Shown here one piece after another: positions 8,478 through 16,703 of a DNA stretch of 64,000 bases. The position numbers and the translations under genes are program-made. Origin of the DNA: DATKKM01 sp036741795 (lineage in GTDB: Bacteria; Chloroflexota; Dehalococcoidia; SM23-28-2; RBG-16-64-32); assembly GCA_036741795.1 (NCBI GenBank), contig DAINRO010000002.1:1-64000 (forward strand), read 5' to 3'. Under the pieces are notes generated by a model. It saw nothing but the letters and a program-made list of their open reading frames with translations, made no database searches and was not told the origin of the DNA. Within the stretch, counting starts at the first letter, position 1. Each line of letters begins with the position of its first letter.

Positions 8478-9829
8478 ATGGCGATCGACGCGAGCGAAGT
8501 CAAAACCGCAACAGCGTATGAGGCGCTGGGCATCGACCCCTGCGCGCCGGTCGATCTGATTAGCGCCAGCTACTGGAACCTGGTCAAGGAGTTGCAGGCG
8601 TACCGGGGCGATGACCCGCGGATCGATACCATGCTCTACCACGCGATGCGGGCATACGAGACCTTGTCTGACCCCGAAGTCCGCAAGGAGTACGACGCGT
8701 CTATCGGCCTCGACAAAGAGCCGCTCACCAGGCGCAAGTTCCAGCGGGCGAAGAACTCCCGCCTGAGCTTCCTGCCGGGCCGCAACAAGCTGCACATAAC
8801 GGCAGACCCGTACGAGGTGATGGGGCTACACCCGACGACACTGCAATCGTCGATTCCCGATGCGTACCGGGTGATGAAGCAGCAGTACCTGCGCCTCAAC
8901 CCGGCATCGAAGCGACGGGCGCAGCTGCTCGCGCTCCTGGACACTTCGTACGCCGTGCTCAACGACCCGGAGAAGCGGGCGATCTACGACGAAGGGATCG
9001 CAAAGGCCGCGGCGGCAGCCGAGGATGGGGCTGCGCCGGAGGAAACGCAGGCTGAGCCCACGTTCGAGCCGATCTTGAACGACGACGGCGTGGATGAGGC
9101 GGCGGAGGCGGTTGCCGACGTGGCCGCCGCCGAGGTAGCCGTCGCCGATGAGGCGCTCCTCCACCCCCTGTGGCAGCCATGGGCGCAGCTGATGCCGCCG
9201 GAAGTTGTTGCCGACCCGGAGGTCGTCGCCGAAGAGATGGACGCGACGGCCTCAGTGGTGGTCGAAGGAGCGACGGAAGAGGCGCCCGTCGAAGTAGCGC
9301 CGGAACCTGACGCAGAAGCAGCCGAAGCGACGGCCGACATGCTGAAGACGCGGTACGTATTGAAGGAAACTGAGCCAGTCGTCGAGGAAGAGGCGCCGAC
9401 ACCCACTCCGCCTCAGCCGGCCAAGATACCGGACCCGGCTCCGTCGCAGGCGGGCCGGTTACGACGGACCAAAAAGGCGAAGGCGAAGGCAGAAATTACC
9501 GACGATGGCCTCCAGCCGCCACCAAAGCCAAAGGCACNNNNNNNNNNNNNNNNNNNNNNNNNNNNNNNNNNNNNNNNNNNNNNNNNNNNNNNNNNNNNNN
9601 NNNNNNNNNNNNNNNNNNNNNNNNNNNNNNNNNNNNNGCGAAGGCAGAAATTACCGACGATGGCCTCCAGCCGCCACCAAAGCCAAAGGCACGTGGGCCG
9701 CGCCGGACGACGGTAGAGGGGGACGTGGAAGCGTTGATGCTGAGCCGGTTGGAGGCACGGATGGGCGAGCTGGCGGCGTTTGGTGGGTCATCGGAACCGC
9801 CTAGTGACGGGGCGAAGAGTAAAGAGTGA
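8478..9829 (+). CDS. Protein with two degenerate J-domain-like modules (gap artefact inside)
   Basis: Two J-like modules, about residues 12-78 (AYEALGID...YDASIGLD) and 100-170 (PYEVMGLH...YDEGI). Both have the helix I and helix III/IV pattern but lack the HPD tripeptide needed to stimulate DnaK, so they are probably scaffolds rather than co-chaperones. An acidic Ala/Glu-rich middle and a basic Pro-Lys tail follow. The 100-N gap near the end is flanked by an identical 55-nt sequence; removing one copy plus the Ns (155 nt) gives one open frame of 399 codons ending at the TGA at 9827. It follows tadC by 10 nt, so it probably belongs to the pilus operon. Confidence 0.72.
9483..9692. other. 100-N gap flanked by identical 55-nt contig ends
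   Basis: The 55 nt at 9483-9537 are repeated exactly at 9638-9692, directly on each side of 100 N. This is the pattern expected when two contigs overlapping by an assembly k-mer of 55 were scaffolded without merging. The true sequence most likely has a single copy and no gap, because collapse restores the reading frame. Confidence 0.9.
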
Positions 9830-9843
9830 GGAATGAGGAGGGA
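9812..9843. repeat. Heptamer tandem repeat at gene end
   Basis: AAGAGTA-AAGAGTG-AGGAATG-AGGAGGG, a 7-nt periodic purine-rich run that includes the stop codon of the J-like gene and encodes its KSKE end. Related heptamers occur at 11778, 14034 and 15287. Confidence 0.55.
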
Positions 9844-9855
9844 ATCCCCCTCCCC

Positions 9856-9880
9856 AGATCCTGACTGCGGTCAGGATGAC
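9856..9880 (+). repeat. REP-like palindrome, isolated copy
   Basis: ATCCTGAC-TGCG-GTCAGGAT followed by GAC and preceded by CAG. It shares the outer ATCCTG...CAGGATGAC pattern with five palindromes clustered at 30.0-30.7 kb. It lies between converging genes and could also act as a terminator stem. Confidence 0.65.
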
Positions 9881-9964
9881 GAGGCTGAGTCCCGATTCTG
9901 CGAAACAAATTCCGCGGGCTAACGCGGCCTATTAGCTGGGCCTAATAAGCATCGGCCGAAGCGG

Positions 9965-10315
9965 TCAGGCGAGCGGGTCGAGGGCTACTTCGTCGCCTAC
10001 TTCGAGATTGGCGGCGGCTCCGGGGAGCATTTCCAGCACCTTGTGGGCGCCCTTGCCGCCGAGGCCTGCGCGCCAGGCTCGCATTTCGGGGGCGATTTTG
10101 ACTACGCGGTTTTCTTTCGACAGGTAGACGACGTCGATTGGGAAGCGCATGAACATGGTGTGCACTGACGAGCAGGGGTCGATGAGCAGCGCTTTGCCCT
10201 CGGGCATGGGTTTCTTGCCCATGAGGCCCCAGAAGCGGGACCACATGCTAGTGGCGTGATCCGCTTCGGCTACCGGCCAACCCATCGTGACGTTGTGGAC
10301 GCGGACTCGCTTCAC
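9965..10315 (-). CDS. DUF192 family protein
   Basis: 116 residues. Matches the DUF192 fold by the pattern ARSMWSRFWGLM-like start, LLIDPCSSVHTMFMRFPID and VYLSKENRVVKI, then LPGAAANLEVGDEV. Members are small, often secreted, of unknown function. Here there is no signal peptide. Its ATG overlaps the stop of the upstream membrane-anchored gene (ATGA), so the two are co-expressed. Confidence 0.82.
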   Translation of the reverse strand: MKRVRVHNVTMGWPVAEADHATSMWSRFWGLMGKKPMPEGKALLIDPCSSVHTMFMRFPIDVVYLSKENRVVKIAPEMRAWRAGLGGKGAHKVLEMLPGAAANLEVGDEVALDPLA

Positions 10316-10902
10316 GACTCCTCCACCACTTCGGTGGGTGGATCGACGAATGGCGGGCCATACTGCAGAGAGATGATGTCCTGGTTGTTCAGCGGAATGT
10401 CAGCGGGATCACCGTCCCACAATTCGCCGTTGAAATAGGCCCGGATCTCCGTCTCTTCAGGCACCGCCGTCCGGTCGAGCAATTGGGTCTCGCTGAGCGG
10501 CTCGCCCCAGATCTCGAAGAACTGGCCAAGGGTGAAGTCGGTTTTCTCGGGAGCCTCGAGGTGCACAAGCTGATCGGAGTGGGTGTGGAGCCAGAAGATG
10601 CAGACGAACTCGGGCTCGGGCGTCGGCCCATCCGGCGAGTCGGGCGTAGGAAAGTTGTATCGGATGCCGGTGTTGCGCGGAATCAGGAACTCTTCGCCCT
10701 CGATCGAGATGGCAACACGGACGTGACCGTGATATTTGAGCTGTTCGCCGGTCTGGCAGGGGACACCCGCGACCTCGTCGATTGTCTCCGCCTCGTCCTC
10801 GCCGCCGAAGAGAAGAGCGACCACCACGAATCCGGCAAGGCCGACGAGAACCACAATCGTCACGGCCCAAAGCCAGTCGCGTCGGCCTGTCCTTAACGGC
10901 AT
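10312..10902 (-). CDS. Membrane-anchored protein of unknown function
   Basis: 196 residues. A short basic N-terminus and one transmembrane helix (about 11-32), then an extracytoplasmic domain with Cys residues at VPCQTG and FVCIFW and a His-rich segment WLHTHSDQLVHLEAP followed by FTLGQFFEIWG. The His cluster could bind metal; I do not recognise the family. It is coupled to the DUF192 gene downstream. Confidence 0.65.
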   Translation of the reverse strand: MPLRTGRRDWLWAVTIVVLVGLAGFVVVALLFGGEDEAETIDEVAGVPCQTGEQLKYHGHVRVAISIEGEEFLIPRNTGIRYNFPTPDSPDGPTPEPEFVCIFWLHTHSDQLVHLEAPEKTDFTLGQFFEIWGEPLSETQLLDRTAVPEETEIRAYFNGELWDGDPADIPLNNQDIISLQYGPPFVDPPTEVVEES

Positions 10903-10998
10903 CTAAATCAATTCTCCTCCATAACCATGATGTGCGCGAGGTCCGTTCCGTAACAGGCGGCCAGCGGAAGCGTCAGGAAACACCGGAGTCCCTGACAG

Positions 10999-11466
10999 AT
11001 GCGCTTTACATCGAGAGTTGCGACGAGACCGGAGCCAAATGTCCGGCTGGCCGGCCAGGCAATGATGGGCGCGCTGGTGCTGTTCGGGATGGGCAACCAG
11101 ACCGGCTCGGAGCCAGCGGTGTACGCCTCGGCCGCGGTGGCGCTGTACGCGCTGATGGTGCCCGGGGCAGCATGGCGACTGGCCTTCTCGGCAGGCACGT
11201 GGCGGCTCGCGGCAAGCATTGGGGTCAGGCTGGGGATTTTCCTGGCTGCCGGCTTTGGCGCGGCGGTGCTGGCGGGGTGTGGACCGGTGCTGGGAGCGCT
11301 GGGGAGTTTGGCGTTGATCGCGGTGCTGGTGACGGCAGGGATCGTGGCGGCGGTGACGGTGTGGAGGTTGATCTCGCACGGGTGGCGGAAGGCGCGGGCG
11401 ATGGCGGGGAAGCGGCCGCACGTGGTGGAGGACTGGTGGATGCTGGTGCGGCTGTCGCTTGGCTAA
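10999..11466 (+). CDS. Small multi-pass membrane protein
   Basis: 155 residues with about four hydrophobic helices (residues 18-36, 40-60, 72-100, 105-128) and a basic cytoplasmic end. No family recognised. Overlapping frames on both strands are open because of the high GC content, but this frame alone gives a sensible membrane topology. The ATG has no obvious ribosome site, so the start is uncertain. Confidence 0.5.
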   Translation: MRFTSRVATRPEPNVRLAGQAMMGALVLFGMGNQTGSEPAVYASAAVALYALMVPGAAWRLAFSAGTWRLAASIGVRLGIFLAAGFGAAVLAGCGPVLGALGSLALIAVLVTAGIVAAVTVWRLISHGWRKARAMAGKRPHVVEDWWMLVRLSLG

Positions 11467-11482
11467 GGCGAAGAGTAGAACG

Positions 11483-11773
11483 TTAGTGGCCGCGGGCGAG
11501 CAGCCAGGTGGCGTCCAGCGACTGGCCGTAGCCTGACCAGGCTTCGAACTCTGCAACGAGCAATCCCTCATCCGCCGTTAGTCCATCCCGCAGGGCATCC
11601 CGCACTTCGTCCGCGCTGAGGGCGGTGTAGACGACGTGGGCATCGTCGCCGAGGGGGCGGATGTCGTCCGCCGCTGCCAGGGCGGCGAGCCGGTCGGCGA
11701 CGATGTTACAGAGGTTGCGGCGGGGGGACCAGGCGAGGACGAGCTTGAGGGTGGGCGCGGGATCGTCAGTCAC
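11483..11773 (-). CDS. Small hypothetical protein
   Basis: 96 residues, GTG start. Soluble, mixed alpha/beta composition (LVLAWSPRRNLCNIVADRLA, EGLLVAEFEAW). No motif recognised. It lies downstream of, and on the same strand as, the dienelactone hydrolase gene, separated from it by a heptamer repeat. Confidence 0.45.
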   Translation of the reverse strand: MTDDPAPTLKLVLAWSPRRNLCNIVADRLAALAAADDIRPLGDDAHVVYTALSADEVRDALRDGLTADEGLLVAEFEAWSGYGQSLDATWLLARGH

Positions 11774-11777
11774 CAGG

Positions 11778-11802
11778 CACTAAGCACTAAGCACTGAGCA
11801 CT
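11778..11802. repeat. Heptamer tandem repeat
   Basis: CACTAAG-CACTAAG-CACTGAG-CACT, three and a half units, filling the gap between two minus-strand genes and touching the stop of the dienelactone hydrolase gene. Confidence 0.6.
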
Positions 11803-12509
11803 CACGCGCGGAGGTGGGCGTCGAACCAGTCCACCAGCCTAGCCCAGCCGTCCTTCGCTGCTTCTTCCCGGTAGCTCGGCCGGCTCTCGTTCATGAAGGC
11901 GTGGCCTGCGCCGGGGTAGGAGTGGAACTCGTGGCGGACGCCGACGCGATCCAGCTCCGCGTCGAGCTTCGCGACGTCCGCGGGATTCGGGTTTGGATCC
12001 TCCTCGCCGAAGAGGCCGAGGATGGGGCACGTTACGTCGCCTGTCAGGTCGAAGGGGGCCGGGCCCTCGCCCCAGGGGGCCATGATGTTGCCTCCCCAGC
12101 AGATCACGCCGGCCTTGAAGGCGTCGCTCTTCGCGGCCATCAGCCAGGTGACGCGGCCTCCCATGCAGAAGCCGGTGATGCCGAGGCGGTCGCCGTCGAC
12201 CTCGGCGAGCGTCCTGGCGTGCTCGACCGCGGCGTTTACGTCGGAGACGACGGTGGCGTCGCGGAGCCGCATCATGCGCGTCATCGGGTCGTCCTTCGAG
12301 TCAGATTCCTCGCGGTGGTAGAGGTCGGGCGAGATGGCGACGAAGCCGTCGTCGGTCAGGCGGTCGGCCATGGTGCGGACGAAGTCGTCGACGCCGCCGG
12401 CGTGCTGGATGACCACGACGGTGGCGAGGGCGTTGGCGCCGGCGGGGGCGCTGACGTAGACGGGCATGGGGCCGTCGGGGGTTTGGACGGTGTCCCAGCG
12501 TGAAGGCAT
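11802..12509 (-). CDS. Dienelactone hydrolase family protein
   Basis: 235 residues, alpha/beta hydrolase fold. Nucleophile Cys115 sits in GFCMGG, with FGEEDPNPNP supplying the acid and GAGHAFM the catalytic His. The family hydrolyses dienelactones and related esters. The internal ATG at 12509 is chosen because a longer frame would overlap the divergent gene's start and adds an unrelated leader. A second dienelactone-hydrolase-family gene lies at 52.6 kb. Confidence 0.85.
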   Translation of the reverse strand: MPSRWDTVQTPDGPMPVYVSAPAGANALATVVVIQHAGGVDDFVRTMADRLTDDGFVAISPDLYHREESDSKDDPMTRMMRLRDATVVSDVNAAVEHARTLAEVDGDRLGITGFCMGGRVTWLMAAKSDAFKAGVICWGGNIMAPWGEGPAPFDLTGDVTCPILGLFGEEDPNPNPADVAKLDAELDRVGVRHEFHSYPGAGHAFMNESRPSYREEAAKDGWARLVDWFDAHLRA

Positions 12510-12654
12510 GGGGGGATTATACGGAATAGTGAGGCGTAACGGGACGAGAAGAATGCGGATCCTGTCCACACCGCAACCTTCGCGACGCGCTGGCAAGCCA
12601 CTCCCGTTGGCCTTACTATGATGTTGTTCACCCCACTCATAGCAGGGATAGCGA

Positions 12655-14031
12655 ATGGTCACCAAAGAACCAACTGAAAAGAGCGTTAACGAAGAGCGCG
12701 TTTATTACAACTTCCAGGGGCAAATGCCGCCCGTGGAGATGGCTGATCAGCCCGCGACCCCGCCCGTTGGCGATACCGAGCCGCGGCTGATCACGGATAC
12801 GACGCTGCGCGATGGCGCGCAGGACTCGCGGTTCCCGTTCTTCCCGAACGAGTCGCGGATCGAGTACGTCGATCTGCTCCACCAGCTGGACAACGGGACG
12901 GGGCGCATTTACGCCATCGAGACGTTCATCTACCACAAGCGCGACGCCTGGGTGCTGGAGAAGCTGCTGGAGCGGGGCTACGAGTGGCCGATGATCACGA
13001 CCTGGATCCGCGCGAACCCGAAGGACGTGAAGGAGCTGAACGAGATCAGCCAGGGCAAGGTCAAGGAGACCGGCATGCTCGCCTCCTCCTCCGACCACCA
13101 CATCTTCGACAAGCTCGGCTACGCCTCGAAGTCCGAGGCGATGGACAAGTACCTCAAGCCCATCCTCACCGCCCTCGAATACGGCATCACGCCGCGCATC
13201 CACCTCGAAGACGCCACACGTGCCGACATCGACGGCTGGGTAATCCCCTTCATTCGCCTCGTCCTCGAACAGACCGAGGGCAAGGCCAAGTTCCGCATTT
13301 GCGACACGATCGGCTGGGGCGTCCCCGACCCGTACGCGAAGGCGCCCCAGGGGATCCCGGCGCTCATGTCCCTCCTCTACCGCGAAACCGGCGCCGAGCT
13401 GGAGTTCCACGGTCACAACGACTTCGGCCTCGCCACGGCGAACAGCATCGCCGCCTGGCGGTATGGTTGTCGCAAGGCGAACGTCGCCTTCGCCGGATTG
13501 GGCGAGCGCACCGGCAACACCTCGATGGAGCAGATGGTGGCGGCGATGATCCGCCTTTACGGCGACCCTGGCTTCAACCTCCAGGTCCTCCCCGACATGA
13601 AGAAGCTGATCGAGCCTTACGTACCGCTGGCCGCGAACTCGCCGATCATCGGTGAGGTCTTCACGACCCAGGCCGGCATCCACCAGGCCGGCGTCGCCCG
13701 GCAGGACGAAGCGCCCGGCGGGTTGATCTACCTCGCCTACGACCCGGCGCTCGTCGGCCAGTCCGGCTCCGAGCGCGCCGTCATCGGCGCGATGTCCGGG
13801 TCCGAAGGGATCGTCGCCGTCCTGAACGCGGAGGCGGAACGACGCGGTGTCGACCTCAAGGTGACGACGATGAGCCGCGTCGTCAAGGAAGTCTATGACT
13901 GGGTCCAGGATGCCTACGACGGCCGCTGGGACGAAGGCACCGGTAGCCTCGTGGACTACCGCACGACGTTCTTCACCCCGGACGAGATCTGGCGGATCAC
14001 CGCGCATTCACTCGGGCTTGAGGCCGACTGA
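12655..14031 (+). CDS. DRE-TIM metallolyase (isopropylmalate/homocitrate synthase-like)
   Basis: 458 residues. The pyruvate carboxyltransferase-like TIM barrel begins near residue 43 with DTTLRDGAQDSRF. Metal ligands are expected in this Asp and in the HGHNDFGLA segment. The end of the barrel has GERTGNTSMEQM. The family condenses acetyl-CoA with 2-oxoacids or cleaves the reverse. The short C-terminus lacks the LeuA regulatory domain, so leucine feedback is unlikely. Possible roles are homocitrate or Re-type citrate synthase, or a lyase; the sequence alone does not decide. It sits alone upstream of fabH, separated by heptamer repeats. Confidence 0.7.
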   Translation: MVTKEPTEKSVNEERVYYNFQGQMPPVEMADQPATPPVGDTEPRLITDTTLRDGAQDSRFPFFPNESRIEYVDLLHQLDNGTGRIYAIETFIYHKRDAWVLEKLLERGYEWPMITTWIRANPKDVKELNEISQGKVKETGMLASSSDHHIFDKLGYASKSEAMDKYLKPILTALEYGITPRIHLEDATRADIDGWVIPFIRLVLEQTEGKAKFRICDTIGWGVPDPYAKAPQGIPALMSLLYRETGAELEFHGHNDFGLATANSIAAWRYGCRKANVAFAGLGERTGNTSMEQMVAAMIRLYGDPGFNLQVLPDMKKLIEPYVPLAANSPIIGEVFTTQAGIHQAGVARQDEAPGGLIYLAYDPALVGQSGSERAVIGAMSGSEGIVAVLNAEAERRGVDLKVTTMSRVVKEVYDWVQDAYDGRWDEGTGSLVDYRTTFFTPDEIWRITAHSLGLEAD

Positions 14032-14033
14032 AT

Positions 14034-14081
14034 AGTAAATGGCAAATAGTAAATATAAAAGTGAGTGGTGAAGAGTGAAGG
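14034..14081. repeat. Heptamer tandem repeat between the DRE-TIM gene and fabH
   Basis: A 7-nt periodic run: AATAGTA, AATGGCA, AATAGTA, AATATAA, AAGTGAG, TGGTGAA, GAGTGAA. It fills the whole gap up to the fabH start, so it also forms the fabH leader; GTGAAGG may serve as the ribosome site. Confidence 0.6.
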
Positions 14082-15296
14082 ATGATCGCTGAAACCACCG
14101 CCCCCTCTCCGGCTGTGACGCAGCCTTCGCTCAAGACCTACGCCGGGATTACCGGCTGGGGGATGTTCGTGCCACCGCAGGTCATCCCCAACTCCGAGTT
14201 TGTGAAGCTGGGGCTGGACACGTCCGACGAGTGGATTTCGACGCGAACGGGGGTCCGGCAGCGGCACCTGGTGCGCGATGAATCGACATCTTTTATGTCG
14301 ATTAGGGCGGCGCGTGAGGCTTTGCAGGTGGCCGGCCTATCCGCCGGCGAGATCGACTTCGTTATCGTCGCCACGGCCACGCCGGACCACGTGATGCCGG
14401 CAACGGCCTCGATCGTGCAGGACCGGATCGGGGCCAAGAACGCCGGGGCTATGGACCTGAACGCAGCCTGCTCTGGCTTCGTCTACGCGCTGACGACTGC
14501 GGCGGGGCTGATCGAGAGCGGGCGCTCGAAGAAGGCGCTCGTGATCGGCGCCGACGAGCTGTCGATCCATCTCGACTGGAAGGACCGCAGCACCTGCGTC
14601 CTCTTCGGCGACGGCGCCGGGGCGGTCGTGCTCGAGGCTGGTGGCGCACCCGGCATCATGGGCTCGGACGTCGGGTCCGACGGCTCCGGTGCGGGGTTGC
14701 TGACTATCCCGGCGGGCGCCAGGACGCACAACGCGCACTACGTGGCTCCGAAGGGCGCCAACGGCAAGAACGGCGCCTCCCATGAGGCCCTCCACCACGG
14801 CGACTACTACCTGCGGATGAACGGCCCCCAGATCTTCCGGGCGGCGACGCAGATGATGGCGAAGGCCTCGCAGAACGTGATGGAGTCCTCCGGGCTGACC
14901 GTAGACGACGTGGACCTCTACATCCCGCACCAGGCCAACTCAAGGATCCTGGACGCGACCGCAAAGCGTTTGGGACTGGGCGAGGACAAGGTGTTCTCGA
15001 ACGTCGGCGACTACGGCAACACGAGCGCCGCCTCGATCCCGATCGCCCTCTACGAAGCTCTCAGCACCGAGCGGATCGACGTCGGCGACAACCTCGTGCT
15101 GGCGAGCTTCGGCGCCGGCCTCACCTGGGCCGCCGTCGCCCTGCGCTGGACCGCCGCCGCCCCCGAGCGCACCCGCTGGCAGCCGGTGCGCAGCGAAGTC
15201 GACCGCCGCCTCACCGAACTGCGCTCGCTCGCGCGCCGCCAGGGCTGGAGGGTGCGGGGTGAGATTGGGAAGCGGCTGGGGCGGGAGGAAGAGTAA
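14082..15296 (+). CDS. fabH: 3-oxoacyl-ACP synthase III-like thiolase-fold enzyme
   Basis: 404 residues. Full FabH triad: Cys130 in NAACSGF, His283 in IPHQAN and Asn313 in YGNTSAAS. FabH starts fatty acid synthesis by condensing acyl-CoA with malonyl-ACP. The protein is about 70 residues longer than usual: a 20-residue N-terminal extension and a basic, Arg-rich C-terminal tail of about 50 residues. No other fab genes are adjacent, so a role in a secondary or branched acyl pathway is possible. Confidence 0.85.
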   Translation: MIAETTAPSPAVTQPSLKTYAGITGWGMFVPPQVIPNSEFVKLGLDTSDEWISTRTGVRQRHLVRDESTSFMSIRAAREALQVAGLSAGEIDFVIVATATPDHVMPATASIVQDRIGAKNAGAMDLNAACSGFVYALTTAAGLIESGRSKKALVIGADELSIHLDWKDRSTCVLFGDGAGAVVLEAGGAPGIMGSDVGSDGSGAGLLTIPAGARTHNAHYVAPKGANGKNGASHEALHHGDYYLRMNGPQIFRAATQMMAKASQNVMESSGLTVDDVDLYIPHQANSRILDATAKRLGLGEDKVFSNVGDYGNTSAASIPIALYEALSTERIDVGDNLVLASFGAGLTWAAVALRWTAAAPERTRWQPVRSEVDRRLTELRSLARRQGWRVRGEIGKRLGREEE

Positions 15297-15325
15297 AGAG
15301 TGAAGAGCGGAGAGTGGGAATGAAG
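15287..15325. repeat. Heptamer tandem repeat at fabH end
   Basis: GAAGAGT-AAAGAGT-GAAGAGC-GGAGAGT-GGGAATG, overlapping the fabH stop codon and encoding its last acidic residues. The GAAGAGTAAAGAGTGA core is shared with the run at 9812. Confidence 0.6.
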
Positions 15326-15518
15326 GCTCATGTTGAGTTATCACCAATACCGCCGTGGGCCGCAGGGGATGCCGGTTAGGAGTATGCTGAAGGTGTCGCG
15401 TTCAAGCTTGCTTGGAACGCCTGAAGTCCACTGACACCTCCGACCCCCACGAGTTTCAGTACCACATCGGTGACGGGCGCCGATCTCCCTAACGTTGGCG
15501 CGACGGAATCGATTCATC

Positions 15519-15941
15519 ATGCCCTACCAACTCGAGTGCCCTATTTGCCTGAGCGCGTCATCGTTCCAGCTCAAGGCTGATCCCCTGCAGGCGTATATCC
15601 GCGGTGTCTTGCCCCACCCGTTTGCACAACGGTTCCTCAGCGACAGCCCCACGCCGAAGCAGCGCGGCGCTGCAGCCTGGGACCTGGCAATCAGCGCTTG
15701 CCTCAGGCGGGAAATGGCGGCACATCTGCGGTGCGAGTCGTGCAATATCCTGATGGGCCCCGGACACATCGAAGGCGGCATCGGCCCGTGGTGTGGCACA
15801 CACGGGGAGGTTGTACCTGCTTTGCCGGTAGCAGTGAGCCCAACCGAGACGGGCCCACTGGCCTGGATAGCACGCGGAGGCCAGGAGCAAATCAGGGCGG
15901 AAGGTCCACGACTCGCGCCTGACACCACCCCGCCAGGTTGA
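15519..15941 (+). CDS. Possible small zinc-binding protein
   Basis: About 140 residues from the ATG at 15519. It has CPIC near the N-terminus, CESC in the middle and a WCGTHGEV segment, consistent with a zinc-binding protein. No family recognised. Open frames also exist on the opposite strand; the paired cysteines are why I prefer this one. An upstream in-frame TTG adds eight residues. Confidence 0.4.
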   Translation: MPYQLECPICLSASSFQLKADPLQAYIRGVLPHPFAQRFLSDSPTPKQRGAAAWDLAISACLRREMAAHLRCESCNILMGPGHIEGGIGPWCGTHGEVVPALPVAVSPTETGPLAWIARGGQEQIRAEGPRLAPDTTPPG

Positions 15942-15989
15942 CACCTGACCTTCGCTCAGCATGGCGGGCCACGCCGAGTAGTCGTCCTG

Positions 15990-16703
15990 CTAGCTGACGG
16001 ACGTCATCGCCGGTTCCCAGATCGTGTCGCCGCAGGACGGACACGGCGATACAGCATCACCCGCTTTGAGGGGGTCCGAGTGACCACAGTGGGCGCAGGC
16101 GTAGTCCCCTTCCTCCGGGGCGACGGCGCCCGCGCCGAGCGGGTTATCCCTCGCCTCGTCCCCGGGCGTACAGAGGCTGAGCCCCGGGCGGACCTCGTCG
16201 GCGTTCCCCAGGAAGGCGCTAAACTGCCCGTTCGGTTCGAGATAGGCCCTTTTTACCTGCCCCAGGTGCTCGGCCCCGGCCAACCGCATCGCGGAAAAAA
16301 CCTCGTCCCTTGATATCCGCTCGCGGGCGAGGGTCTCGACCTCGAGCCGGCCATCCTTGACCAGGCAGGCAGGGTAGCTTTGAACGTAGGCCTCGAGCTT
16401 CCGGTTGTTTTGCGTCGCACGAGAGAGGGTCTGGTTCATGACCACGACCAGGGAGACGACGACCATCGAGTGGAGGAGGGGCACGTCGGCCGAGAACATG
16501 GGATCGCCGACGGCGGAACCGAGGGCGATGATGATGACGAACTCGAAGGGGGCGATCTGTCCCAGGCCGCGCTTGCCCAGGGCGCGGATGAGGAGGAGGG
16601 CAAAACCGTACATGAAGACCGTGCGGAAGACGATCTCCAGCAGGAAAATGGCGTCCATATCGCCCAGGAACATGCGCTCCAGGTCAAACGCTTCTACTTC
16701 CAT
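15990..16703 (-). CDS. DUF421 (YetF/YcaP-type) membrane protein with zinc-ribbon tail
   Basis: 237 residues. Three N-terminal helices carrying FRTVFMYGFALLLIRALGKR and FVIIIALGSAVGDPMF, then the DUF421 cytoplasmic domain with ISRDEVFSAMR. DUF421 proteins are inner-membrane proteins of uncertain role, some linked to spore or stress physiology. The last 45 residues hold CAHC and CPSC, a rubredoxin-like zinc ribbon that is not part of the usual domain. Start ATG at 16703. Confidence 0.8.
   Translation of the reverse strand: MEVEAFDLERMFLGDMDAIFLLEIVFRTVFMYGFALLLIRALGKRGLGQIAPFEFVIIIALGSAVGDPMFSADVPLLHSMVVVSLVVVMNQTLSRATQNNRKLEAYVQSYPACLVKDGRLEVETLARERISRDEVFSAMRLAGAEHLGQVKRAYLEPNGQFSAFLGNADEVRPGLSLCTPGDEARDNPLGAGAVAPEEGDYACAHCGHSDPLKAGDAVSPCPSCGDTIWEPAMTSVS

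Noticed and set aside
9505..9804. Frameshift in the J-like gene at the gap
   Set aside because: Apparent shift is caused by the 55-nt duplicate plus 100 N; collapse restores the frame.
12637..14007. 456-codon minus-strand frame opposite the DRE-TIM gene
   Set aside because: The plus strand encodes clear family motifs; the antisense frame is a GC-rich shadow.
15524..15962. Minus-strand frames opposite the possible zinc protein
   Set aside because: The plus-strand frame has paired CxxC motifs; the minus frames have no pattern. Confidence remains low for all.
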